Source: Sinomonas cellulolyticus
GTDB taxonomy: Bacteria > Actinomycetota > Actinomycetes > Actinomycetales > Micrococcaceae
Assembly (NCBI RefSeq): GCF_014656475.1
Contig: NZ_BNCM01000001.1
Coordinates: 428,985-492,984 of the forward strand
Length of the DNA: 64,000 nt
Direction: 5' to 3'
Positions 54,381-63,650 of this stretch are shown here, piece by piece. Made by a program: the position numbers and the translations under genes. Position 1 is the stretch's first letter. Each line of letters opens with the position of its first letter. Under the pieces are notes generated by a model that was not told where the DNA came from, made no database searches, and saw only the letters and a program-made list of their open reading frames with translations.

Positions 54381-56312
54381 TTGAGCAAGTCATTACTGGA
54401 GATGTTGCCTGGCATCGTCACCGAGGGGAAGCGTAGGGCATCCCAGTACCTTGAACAGCTCGAGGGGCGTAACCGAGTCACCCTCCAGACTCGCGAGCTG
54501 GTGATCCCCAACAAGACTGTCAGCGACGATGACCTATTTAGACAGTTGCGCCGTGATGAAGCCAACTCGGAACTTCCCAACCAGCTGATCTACGGCGACA
54601 ACCTCCTAGCAATGGCCGCACTTCTAGCCGGAGACTCAGACCGCCCGCCGATGCGCGGCAAGATCGATCTGATATACATCGATCCGCCGTTTGATTCCAA
54701 GGCGGACTATCGAACCAAGATCACGCTGCCGGGCACGACGATTGACCAGAAGCCAACGGTTCTTGAACAGTTCGCATACTCAGACACTTGGTCGGACGGG
54801 ACTGCCTCCTACCTCGCGATGATCACCCCGCGACTCGTTTTGATGAAAGAGCTTCTCTCGGAGAGTGGGTCGATCTGGGTTCATCTTGACTGGCACGTCG
54901 GCCATTACGTGAAGCTCGTTCTGGATGAGATCTTCGGCAAAGAGAATTTCCGTAATGAGATCACTTGGCACTACAGCGGGTGGAACAAGCAACTAAAGTC
55001 GTCGTTCGAACGGCGGCACGACGTCATCCTGTACTACAGCAAGGGAGACAACCCGTATTTCGCGTCGTTTTTCGAGCGATGGGAGTCAAAGGAAGAGTAC
55101 GTCAAGAAGCGCAAGCAGAAGGTCCACACCGATGAGAGTGGGCGCGAGTACGTACTCTCGGACGCTGGTGGCGGGCAAAGGATCAAGCGCTACCTCGACG
55201 AGGTGATGCAGGAAGGTGTCGTCGTGGACGACGTCTGGCACCTCGATAAGCTGAACAATTCGGCGTCAGAATCGGTGGGGTATGCAACGCAGAAGCCGGT
55301 TGCGTTGCTCTCGCGGATCATTCAGGCCGGCTCACCCGAAGGTGGCATCGTCGCTGATTTCTTCTCCGGATCGGGGACAACCGCAGCGACAGCCGAGAGG
55401 CTCGGTCGTCGTTGGATCGTTAGCGACATCGGCAAGCCCTCGGTGATGATCACCCGTAAGCGCCTCATTGACGATGACGCACGCCCGTTCGCATACGAGG
55501 CGATTGGTGATTACCAGGTTGAGCAAGCAAAATCCGTGCTCGGACGCAAGTTCAAGGTCGGACACCTTGCCCAAGTCGTCCTGCGGTTATTCGGCGCTGT
55601 GCCGCTGCCCCCAGAGATCAGCCAGGGGGGTGCACTTGGACGTATCCCAGATGAGAAGGCCCTTGTCATTGCTACGAGCCCGAATGCTCTCGTCACTGGA
55701 TCGACACTCCGGCGTGCACAGCAAGCTCGCGTGTCTGTCATGGGCGGGTTCGACAAGGTCTACGTGTTGGGCTGGAACTTTGCCGACTCGATCGGGCACG
55801 ACATCGATGCTCTCCAAGATGATCGTCTTGAAGTCCGTGTAATCCCGCCTGACCTTCTCGATCGCATCAGTAAGAACAGCTCGGTCGACAAGTTGGCAGA
55901 TGATGTCCGTTTCTCAACGCTCCAATACCTTAGCGCCAGTGTCGTTAGCCGCGTCCATTCCGGGAACGATGAAACCCTCACGATAAGTCTGAACAATTAT
56001 GTTCTACTCTCCCCCGACGCGATCAATCTTGACGAGAAGAGCCGCGAACTGCTTCTTGATGTCATGAACCGAGAACCACTCGCATTGCTTGAGTACTGGG
56101 CCATCGACCCTGACTACGACGGGCGAGTCTTCAGATCCGTTTGGCAGGACTACCGTGGCAACACTGAAAACGATGGTGATGAATTAAGAGTTATCACCAA
56201 GGCTGAGGTAACCGTGCCGATCAAGCGCGCCTCGCGTCGCGTCTGCGTCCGGGCAGTCGATGTGTTCGGTTTCGAGTCAGAGGTCATCATCGAGAACGTG
56301 GTGATGAACTGA
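54381..56312 (+). CDS. mod: Type III-like site-specific DNA methyltransferase (Mod)
   Basis: A 643-residue methylase, beta class, with the catalytic motif IV first (YIDPPFD, D101) and the SAM motif I later (DFFSGSGTTA, about 326-335). The middle (about 190-300) is the likely target recognition region, with FRNEITWHYSGWNKQLK, KRKQKVHTDE, YVLSDAGGG and DKLNNSASESVGY. It most likely makes N6-methyladenine. The start is TTG at 54381, 5 nt after GGAGG. Its stop shares bases with the res start (TGATG), the usual Mod-Res coupling. An extended C-terminal part of about 270 residues follows motif I. Confidence 0.9.
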   Translation: MSKSLLEMLPGIVTEGKRRASQYLEQLEGRNRVTLQTRELVIPNKTVSDDDLFRQLRRDEANSELPNQLIYGDNLLAMAALLAGDSDRPPMRGKIDLIYIDPPFDSKADYRTKITLPGTTIDQKPTVLEQFAYSDTWSDGTASYLAMITPRLVLMKELLSESGSIWVHLDWHVGHYVKLVLDEIFGKENFRNEITWHYSGWNKQLKSSFERRHDVILYYSKGDNPYFASFFERWESKEEYVKKRKQKVHTDESGREYVLSDAGGGQRIKRYLDEVMQEGVVVDDVWHLDKLNNSASESVGYATQKPVALLSRIIQAGSPEGGIVADFFSGSGTTAATAERLGRRWIVSDIGKPSVMITRKRLIDDDARPFAYEAIGDYQVEQAKSVLGRKFKVGHLAQVVLRLFGAVPLPPEISQGGALGRIPDEKALVIATSPNALVTGSTLRRAQQARVSVMGGFDKVYVLGWNFADSIGHDIDALQDDRLEVRVIPPDLLDRISKNSSVDKLADDVRFSTLQYLSASVVSRVHSGNDETLTISLNNYVLLSPDAINLDEKSRELLLDVMNREPLALLEYWAIDPDYDGRVFRSVWQDYRGNTENDGDELRVITKAEVTVPIKRASRRVCVRAVDVFGFESEVIIENVVMN

Positions 56313-59248
56313 TGTCGAATGGGCTGAAGACCTTTCCTCTTGCCTGCGGACTCAGGAAGGCAGTCGGGGATCAGATCGCGGACATCGTCCAGGGCGAGCC
56401 GACCGCACTCATGGATGAGGTCACCCCCGTCACGGCCGAACTGCTGAAGTTCTGGTTCCAAGATGACTATGTCCGACTGCGCACCGCGAACTTTCACGAT
56501 GGCCAGCGGGAAGCGATTCTGCACATCATCTATGCGCACGAGATCTTGAAGGCGCCGAACCTTGAGACGCTGTACCGAGAGATCGCAACGGAAGCGCTTC
56601 TGGATGGCGACGTACTCGGCGAAGTGACGCGCGGCGCCCACAACCATCCGAAGTATGCGGCCAAGATGGCAACAGGTACGGGCAAAACGTGGGTCCTTAA
56701 CGCTCTCCTCGTCTGGCAGTACCTCAACCACCGGGAATACCCGGAAGATGAGCGCTTCACCTCGAACTTTCTCCTGGTAGCGCCGGGCCTCATCGTCTAC
56801 GACCGGCTACTCGACTCGTTCCTTGGCAAGGAGCGTGAGGGCGAGCGTGACTTTGAGACTTCTGACATCTTCACTAATCAGGACATCTTCGTTCCTGACA
56901 ACTACCGCGACGCAGTATTCGGGTTCGTCCAGTCATCGGTGGTGACCAAAGGAGAGATCGGGTCTAAAGTCACCGGCAGTGGAGTCATCGCGGTTGCGAA
57001 CTGGCACGTCCTAGCAGGCGTCGAGGACCCCGACTTCGTACCCGACTCGGAGTCGCCCGGCGCGAATATCGATGCCAAAGCAGCCATCGAGAGCTTCTTC
57101 CCCGTACGCCCAGGAAAGACAACCGGCAACAGCCTGAGCACGCTCGACGGCAAGTTCACCCGCGGCAAGCCGCTCCTGTGGCTCAAGGACCTGCCCTCGC
57201 TGATGGTGTTTAACGACGAAGCTCACCATATCCACACGGTGAGGAAGGGCGATCAGGTCGACGAAGTTGAGTGGCAGAAGAGCCTAACCGACATCGCCTC
57301 GACCAAGGGGCACCGCTTCATCCAAGTCGATTTCTCCGCCACGCCCTTTAACGAGAGCGGATCGGGGGCGAACAAGAAGCAACGCTGGTTCCCCCATATT
57401 GTCGTCGACTTCGATCTCAAGCAGGCCATGTCGCTTGGACTGGTCAAGTCCCTCGCCTTGGACAAGCGGAAGGAAGTCGCGAGCCTGCCGTTGGACTTCA
57501 GCGCGGAACGCGACGGCCGGAACAAGGTCATCGGGCTTTCATCGGGTCAGCGCGTCATGATCCGAGCGGGACTGACCAAGCTGGGGATGCTCGAGCAGGA
57601 ATTCGTCACTGTCGACCCTGACAAGCACCCCAAACTGCTGATCGTCTGTGAGGAGACGGCGGTGACGCGTTTCGTCGAGGAGTTCCTCCATGCCGAGGGG
57701 CTCTCTGCCGAAGACGTCTTGGTGGTCGATTCGGATCGCAAGGGCGAGATGTCCGCCGCCGAGTGGGATGTGGCACGAGAACGACTCTTCGACGTCGATC
57801 GGCACAAGTCGCCAAGGGTGATCGTAAGTGTCTTGATGCTGCGTGAAGGCTTCGACGTCAACAACATCGCCGTGATCGTTCCCTTGAGGGCCAGCACGTC
57901 AGGCATCCTGCTTGAGCAGACCATTGGACGGGGGCTTCGCCTGATGTGGCGCGGCGACGAGCAGATCGACGAGATGAAGCGCGAAAACCGACGCCGGATT
58001 GCCCAGCGCCTAGAGCCCGACAACTACTTCGACGTCCTTTTCGTCGTTGAACACCCTAGATTCACTCAGTTCTACGACAACCTCATGGATGCCGGCCTCG
58101 CCAGCGCCATTGGCGATGGAATCGATCATCTGACCTCGGCCACGGGCGATCTGGAGATCGTGCACCTCCGTGATGGATACGAGGAGTTCGACTTCCATAT
58201 CCCGATGATGGTGCGGGATCGAGAGGAGGAGCTTGTTGCGCCGCTGATTGACCCGCTCCTGCTGCCGCGTTCACGCGTTCCGTTCAGCGAAGTCAAGAGG
58301 ATCGTTGGTTCTAGGGATAGATTCGTTTCAGAGGACGCCCAGACCAAGACTCAGTTCGGCGATTACCGAGTAAATGGTGGCGTCATGACTGCCACGGGCT
58401 ACAACGACTTCCTGAGCCGAATGACGGTCCGAATCACGGAGGCACTTGGTGGTCGACGGGCACAAATTACCAGCAGCTCGAAGAAGTACAGCGACCTCGC
58501 TGCCTTTCCAATTCTACAGATGTACCGCCCGCAGCTGTTGGGCTGGATCGACACATACATACGCTACCGATTCTTCGACATGGAGATTGACCCTCTCGAG
58601 GACGAGAACTGGCGTGTCCTTCTCTGGGATCAGATCACAAATGAAGTGGCTGGAAACTTCGCAACCGCGCTAGTCGCCGCCCTTCAGAATGAGACCGTCG
58701 CCGTCGCCGAGGTGAACTACCGCAGCCTATCCGAAGTCAGGTCAATCAGCGTCCGGGCATCGTCGTGCATCGAGATGACAAAATGCATCTATCCGAAACT
58801 GCCGGTCCCGACTCACGCCGGGGGTCTGGAACGAAAGTTCCTTGAGTGGATCAATAAGGACACGTACGTCGAGGCAGTCTGCAAAGTCAATGAGTACAAG
58901 CACACCTTCGTACACCGTCCCTATCTGAAGGCGGATGGGATGCCAGCGCGTTACTCGCCCGACTTCCTAGTGCGCACTGAGAGCATGATCTACGTCGTTG
59001 AAACGAAAGCGGACTTCGCGATGTCGGACATCAACGTACTTAGGAAGCAAGCCGCCGCGATCGCGTGGTGCGAACAGATCAACGAGCTGGAGCCTGATCA
59101 GCGCAGCCACAGGAGATGGGCCTACGTCCTGTTGGCTGAACAGTCGGTAAAGGGGTCGATTGCTGCCAACGAGCGCGCGAGCGATCTGCTCGATCGGACC
59201 CGATTAAGAAGCACTGAAGAGAAAGAGGCTGAACAGCAGATCTGGTGA
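56312..59248 (+). CDS. res: Type III-like restriction enzyme helicase/nuclease subunit (Res)
   Basis: A 978-residue SF2 ATPase with a C-terminal nuclease. Motifs: Walker A MATGTGKTW (about 119-127), NDEAHH (301-306), SATPF near 345, a helicase C half with VIVSVLMLREGFDVNNIAVI and QTIGRGLRLMW near 536. The C-terminal PD-(D/E)XK site is YSPDFLVRT ... YVVETKAD (about 882-900). This is the standard Res layout. Type III systems need two head-to-head sites and both subunits to cut. Coupled to mod by a 1-nt overlap. All motifs look intact, so it is probably active. Confidence 0.9.
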   Translation: MSNGLKTFPLACGLRKAVGDQIADIVQGEPTALMDEVTPVTAELLKFWFQDDYVRLRTANFHDGQREAILHIIYAHEILKAPNLETLYREIATEALLDGDVLGEVTRGAHNHPKYAAKMATGTGKTWVLNALLVWQYLNHREYPEDERFTSNFLLVAPGLIVYDRLLDSFLGKEREGERDFETSDIFTNQDIFVPDNYRDAVFGFVQSSVVTKGEIGSKVTGSGVIAVANWHVLAGVEDPDFVPDSESPGANIDAKAAIESFFPVRPGKTTGNSLSTLDGKFTRGKPLLWLKDLPSLMVFNDEAHHIHTVRKGDQVDEVEWQKSLTDIASTKGHRFIQVDFSATPFNESGSGANKKQRWFPHIVVDFDLKQAMSLGLVKSLALDKRKEVASLPLDFSAERDGRNKVIGLSSGQRVMIRAGLTKLGMLEQEFVTVDPDKHPKLLIVCEETAVTRFVEEFLHAEGLSAEDVLVVDSDRKGEMSAAEWDVARERLFDVDRHKSPRVIVSVLMLREGFDVNNIAVIVPLRASTSGILLEQTIGRGLRLMWRGDEQIDEMKRENRRRIAQRLEPDNYFDVLFVVEHPRFTQFYDNLMDAGLASAIGDGIDHLTSATGDLEIVHLRDGYEEFDFHIPMMVRDREEELVAPLIDPLLLPRSRVPFSEVKRIVGSRDRFVSEDAQTKTQFGDYRVNGGVMTATGYNDFLSRMTVRITEALGGRRAQITSSSKKYSDLAAFPILQMYRPQLLGWIDTYIRYRFFDMEIDPLEDENWRVLLWDQITNEVAGNFATALVAALQNETVAVAEVNYRSLSEVRSISVRASSCIEMTKCIYPKLPVPTHAGGLERKFLEWINKDTYVEAVCKVNEYKHTFVHRPYLKADGMPARYSPDFLVRTESMIYVVETKADFAMSDINVLRKQAAAIAWCEQINELEPDQRSHRRWAYVLLAEQSVKGSIAANERASDLLDRTRLRSTEEKEAEQQIW

Positions 59249-59407
59249 TATCCAGAAGTGACGGGGGCCGAAGTCACATTAGCGACTCCGGCCCTCTGGT
59301 CGCGTCGTCTGATTCTTCAGCTTCGGGACTCCTCCGAGTGGGACTGAGATGGCAAAGGGGGGCGCGTCTCGCACCTCCGCCTCGCCCTCGAGGGATAGGC
59401 TGGCGAG

Positions 59408-60913
59408 GTGACCAAGCAGAACCGTCTCTACTACGGCGACAACCTCGACGTTCTACGGCAGTATGTTCCGAACGAGTCCGTCGATCTCGTCTATCTCGAC
59501 CCGCCTTTCAACAGCAACCGGAACTACTCGGTCATTTTTAACCGGAACGGCCAGTTCGACAACGCTAATAGCGCCCAGATTGAGGCGTTCGAGGACACGT
59601 GGCACTGGACCCCCGTCACTCAGAAGCAGTTCGATGACTTCATCAATAGTGCGCCAGGCCCTTCTGCAGACGCGCTGTCGGCCTTCCGCATTCTCCTCGG
59701 CGAGAACGACGCCATGGCTTATTTGGTCAACATGGCGCCCCGCCTGCTGGAGCTTCACCGTGTCCTTAAACCGACCGGCACGTTGTTTCTGCACTGCGAC
59801 CCGACGATGAGCCACTACCTCAAAGTTTTGCTTGATGCCGTCTTCGACGCGAAGTTCTTCCGTAATGAGATAATTTGGCATTATTCCGGATGGAACAAGA
59901 AGCTCAAGAAGCACTATGAAAGCCGCCATGACGTGATTCTGATGTACGCAAAGTCGGTGAGGCAGTTCTTCTCGCCCCAGACTTTGCCGTGGGAAAGCGA
60001 AGCGGAATATCTCCGAACCCGTAAGCAAAAGCTCCACGTAGATGAGCAGGGACGGAAGTACGTCATGTCCGACGCAGGCGGTGGTAAGCGGGTGAAACGG
60101 TATATCGAAGAGGCAATGCAATACGGGCGGCCGATCGATGACATCTGGCGAATCGACAAGCTCAACAACAGCGCGTCGGAGGCTCTGGGATACCCGACCC
60201 AGAAGCCTGTCAAACTGCTTGAGCGAATCATCGCTACCGCGTCGAAGCCCGGGGATCTAGTCCTTGATCCTTTCTGCGGATGCGGCACCACGGTCGATGC
60301 AGCGCAGCGACTCGATCGCGCCTGGATCGGCATCGACATCACATACATCGCCATCGACTTGATCACAAAGCGCCTTGAGCACACCTACGGCAGGGACGTC
60401 CTCCAGACGGTAGACATAAACGGAATCCCGCACGACATGGCCGGCGCACGCGCTCTCTTTGAACGCTCTCCCTTCGACTTCGAGCGCTGGGCCGTCTCGA
60501 TGATTAACGCTGAGCCGAACCAAAAGCAAGTAGGTGATCGTGGCATCGACGGCGTAGCCCGCTTTCCCGTTGATTCGAGGGGCAAGCTTGGCAAGGTGGT
60601 CGTGTCAGTCAAGGGCGGCAGGAAAGTGACCCCAAGTGTTGCCCGCGACCTTCGCGGGACCGTGGAGCGGACGGGGGATGCTCACATGGGAATCTTGATC
60701 ACGATGGACGACATAACCAAAGGAGTCCGAGAGGAGATCGCCCGGAGCGGCTATTATACCTTTCCCGTAAACAATCAAGACTTCCCTGTGCTTCAACACA
60801 TCAGCGTGAAGGACCTTCTCGCCGGCAAGCTCCCGCTCATGCCTGGCACGATCTTGCCCTACATCAAGGCGCAGAAGGTGACACCCAAGGCAGGCGCCGA
60901 CGAATTGTTCTAG
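59408..60913 (+). CDS. DNA methyltransferase fused to a PD-(D/E)XK-like nuclease domain
   Basis: A 501-residue fusion. The methylase half has YYGDNLDVLRQ, motif IV YLDPPFN (D31) and the later motif I LDPFCGCGTTVDAA (about 286-299), like Mod. Its middle region closely matches the upstream Mod: FRNEIIWHYSGWNKKLK, RKQKLHVDEQGRKYV, MSDAGGGKRVKRYI and DKLNNSASEALGY. The C-terminal 150 residues hold VGDRGIDGVARF and VVVSVKGGRK (K402), resembling an Mrr-like nuclease core (D, then S-x-K). One chain could both modify and cut. The start is GTG 59408. The gene lies 159 bp after res and is free of visible breaks. Confidence 0.85.
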   Translation: MTKQNRLYYGDNLDVLRQYVPNESVDLVYLDPPFNSNRNYSVIFNRNGQFDNANSAQIEAFEDTWHWTPVTQKQFDDFINSAPGPSADALSAFRILLGENDAMAYLVNMAPRLLELHRVLKPTGTLFLHCDPTMSHYLKVLLDAVFDAKFFRNEIIWHYSGWNKKLKKHYESRHDVILMYAKSVRQFFSPQTLPWESEAEYLRTRKQKLHVDEQGRKYVMSDAGGGKRVKRYIEEAMQYGRPIDDIWRIDKLNNSASEALGYPTQKPVKLLERIIATASKPGDLVLDPFCGCGTTVDAAQRLDRAWIGIDITYIAIDLITKRLEHTYGRDVLQTVDINGIPHDMAGARALFERSPFDFERWAVSMINAEPNQKQVGDRGIDGVARFPVDSRGKLGKVVVSVKGGRKVTPSVARDLRGTVERTGDAHMGILITMDDITKGVREEIARSGYYTFPVNNQDFPVLQHISVKDLLAGKLPLMPGTILPYIKAQKVTPKAGADELF

Positions 60914-61505
60914 CTATGTCCGATATCAACGTTCACTTCCTCTGTGGCTCCCCGCTCACGCTGACTCCCGCGATCGTGCGGGCGCTGCGATCTTGCCGAG
61001 ATTCCTAGCGTGGCTCGGAATGCGACTAAATGACGGACGTAAGGCAAAGCGCGAGAGCAAACTAGCTGGGACAAGTTAGTTCATCATCGAGGAAGCGGCA
61101 GGCCTGCAACAGAAGTGCGAGACAGTAAGTCACAAATACGGCTTCAGGAAGGCGCTTCTCATCGCCTTACACAATTCCGGACGACATGTATTCAACGCTC
61201 CCGGGCACGGGCGTGACCTTGAACGAGCGCGTCTCGGTTGGCCCTACACCGTCCCATATGGGATGGTCCAGGTAGCTGGAACGGAGAATCATACCTACGC
61301 CCATGGACGAGTTGTTACGCGAGGGCGAGTCAATGCGGGCCCATGCACTCGCGTCTCCAACGACGAGAACCATTCGCACGCCGTTCCAACTGCGCGGTTC
61401 CGCATGGCCACCCCCGGAAGATTTGGCCATGTGCCCGACCCCCCCCGACTGTCCGGCAAGCTACTGTTATCGAAGTGCAAGGGAGTCCGTTCATGAGGAG
61501 AGCCA
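60914..61505. other. Gap before the OLD-type gene
   Basis: Nearly 600 bp with no convincing gene. A 30-codon frame begins ATGTCCGATATC at 60916 and ends at 61008, too short to assign; it may be a remnant or chance. Other frames in 61160-61720 overlap each other on both strands and lack ribosome sites. No strong hairpins or repeats were seen. It may carry a promoter or an unrecognised RNA for the following gene. Confidence 0.5.
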
Positions 61506-63650
61506 ATGGGGATCAAGTTCGCGGATCACGAAATCCTAGGTGTCTCGATTCTTGGGCCGAGACCTCTCGGGGCGGCCCATGTAAGGTTCGGAGCCCCAAT
61601 GACCGTGGTGTATGGACCGAACGGTGCAGGAAAGAGCACCCTGCTCCGTCAGATCGAATCATGCCTTCGGGGTTCGTCGGACGGCCAGGCGAAATCCCCA
61701 GGACCGTCGTCCTTTCTACACATTGACCTCACCCCAAATGGCAGCGCCGAAGTTACGAACACTTTCGAGCGCGAGCTGCTAGGGGAGCTCGTGCGCGCGC
61801 TCCCGTCAGATGAAGTGCTCAGAAACGTGCCAAAGAGTGAACGGCTTCCCGACTTCGCGGGAGCCGATAGAATCAACAGATTGAAGGACATCCTGGGACT
61901 TCTCGCTGGCGCAGACCCCGTCACCGAAGATTCCGTTTGGGACTCCGGCCTCCTGATCGATCCACGGATCAGCATCTGCCTATCCCCCACCGGGTCTGTC
62001 GATGCACCTTCGTGGGATCTTTATCTAGGAGCGAAGTTCGATCAACCGACGCTGGATGCGCTCGCTGAAAGTGTTGACGTTGCTCGCGAAATCAATGCAC
62101 TGATGCGCGCAGGCCGACCGGTACCAGAGATACTGATGGAGAAGTACTTCGATCGCGGACTTCCCTCTGGGCTCGGTTCGACAATATTCATTGAGTCCGC
62201 ATATTCGCAGGAGGAATCAACAAACCCATTTCATGGTTGGACTCCTGACCTGCCGGTACCACTCTACTTCGCCACAACTATTAATACCTCTCCTCTGCAT
62301 GTTGTGTCCGATACACTCCCGCTCGAAATGTCGCTTGCGGCCACGCGACGGGCGATCTTGGAGATTTTCCGCACCAGCGAGGCCGCAATATCCGCAGCAG
62401 ACGACTATCAAGCAATTCTTGATCCCTCAGTGGAGCGAGAGATCTCCCGCCTCGAGACCGATGCAAAACAGTTCCTCGCAACAGCCGGGAACGAGTCGTT
62501 CACGGTTGGCCTACACCTTGGAGGTCCCCGTGACTGGCTAACCGGTACCCCTCCGACATGGAAGGCCGAGATCCAAGGCCTGTCCCTTGATCTGGGTTCG
62601 CTCTCTACTGCCGAACTGCGCTGGGCGAATGCGGCGATCCAATGGGCGTTGAGCGCACCCCGCTCCGATCGACCGACTCTTTTCATCATGGATGAACCGG
62701 AACGAAGCCTCCATCGCTCGGCCGAGCGGGCACTCCCGTCGCGCCTTGCCAATCTCGCAGGCCGATTCTCGACCCCTCGGGCGACAGTACTTGTCGCGAG
62801 CCACGCCCCCGCATTCCTTGACTCCCGATTGGACAGCCGAATCATCCGAGCATCGCGTCCGTTGCATGCTCACACTTTGCTGACAGAAGTGCCGATCAAC
62901 CTCAATCCATTCGCGATCGAGGCTCAAGACGAGTACGGACTTGAAACCGGCGATCTGCTACAGCTCATCCGATCCATCGTCATCGTGGAGGGCGGGCACG
63001 ATGTGGCCGTTCTGCGCGAACTTCTTGGGCAGACTCTGCGCGAGAAGTACACAATCGTCCTTTCCATGGCCGGCGCAAAGAATGCTGCGACCATCCCGGA
63101 CGGCGCACTGCTCTTCGACGCCACCTCCGCCCAGTTCATCGTAATGCTTGACAACATGAGACACGATCATGTATTCCGAGCCTGGAGCAAGGCCCTTGAA
63201 AGCGAAAAGAATGGCGACACGAGGCGCGCTCGCGCAATTCTGGATCAGCTGGCCAAAGCCCACAGGCAAAGCGAGGTCCAGTGGCTCGTGGAGCTGGGGA
63301 GGCGCGCTCTCGAAACGGGCCGCCTAAATAGGCTGAGGCCATTCGGGCTATCCAAATCAGACATAATCAAATACTTCGACCCCTCCGAGTTCGGCCTCAA
63401 CTCGTCATGGGAGGAGCTGACTCGCGGACATCAGTCGTATCTCAAGTCAGCTCGCGACTTCATGGACTTCAAAACTTGGCTACGAAACTTCTGCAAGGCG
63501 ACAATTAACCGGGACACCGTGGCATCGGCGGCCGCAAAGTTGAGTGTAATGCCCAAGGAATTTGAACAGCTTACGTTCATGCTTACCGAGAACTCTGTAG
63601 TCAACCCGCCAGACGCCATGAGCGGGTGGGCCGCGCCCTTCAAGGAATAG
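61506..63650 (+). CDS. OLD-family-like ATPase with TOPRIM domain
   Basis: A 714-residue protein with an SMC/ABC-like ATPase N-terminus: Walker A YGPNGAGKSTL (36-46), ABC-type Walker B LFIMDEPERSLH (D396, E397) and VLVASHAPAFLDSR (His switch). A TOPRIM domain follows: IVIVEGGHDVAVL with E495 and MLDNMRHDHV (D549), then a long C-terminal region. OLD, GajA and PtuA-like proteins share this order, and act in phage defence (nickase/nuclease activity gated by ATP). No UvrD-like GajB or HNH partner is adjacent in the window; a partner may lie past the right edge. The ATG at 61506 has GGAGAG upstream. Confidence 0.85.
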   Translation: MGIKFADHEILGVSILGPRPLGAAHVRFGAPMTVVYGPNGAGKSTLLRQIESCLRGSSDGQAKSPGPSSFLHIDLTPNGSAEVTNTFERELLGELVRALPSDEVLRNVPKSERLPDFAGADRINRLKDILGLLAGADPVTEDSVWDSGLLIDPRISICLSPTGSVDAPSWDLYLGAKFDQPTLDALAESVDVAREINALMRAGRPVPEILMEKYFDRGLPSGLGSTIFIESAYSQEESTNPFHGWTPDLPVPLYFATTINTSPLHVVSDTLPLEMSLAATRRAILEIFRTSEAAISAADDYQAILDPSVEREISRLETDAKQFLATAGNESFTVGLHLGGPRDWLTGTPPTWKAEIQGLSLDLGSLSTAELRWANAAIQWALSAPRSDRPTLFIMDEPERSLHRSAERALPSRLANLAGRFSTPRATVLVASHAPAFLDSRLDSRIIRASRPLHAHTLLTEVPINLNPFAIEAQDEYGLETGDLLQLIRSIVIVEGGHDVAVLRELLGQTLREKYTIVLSMAGAKNAATIPDGALLFDATSAQFIVMLDNMRHDHVFRAWSKALESEKNGDTRRARAILDQLAKAHRQSEVQWLVELGRRALETGRLNRLRPFGLSKSDIIKYFDPSEFGLNSSWEELTRGHQSYLKSARDFMDFKTWLRNFCKATINRDTVASAAAKLSVMPKEFEQLTFMLTENSVVNPPDAMSGWAAPFKE

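Noticed and set aside
60916..61008. A 30-codon peptide starting MSDINVHFL
   Set aside because: No ribosome site, no recognisable family and only 30 codons; noted in the gap description instead.
61506..63650. Complete Gabija system
   Set aside because: The ATPase/TOPRIM protein fits GajA in layout, but no UvrD-like GajB is seen before the window ends.
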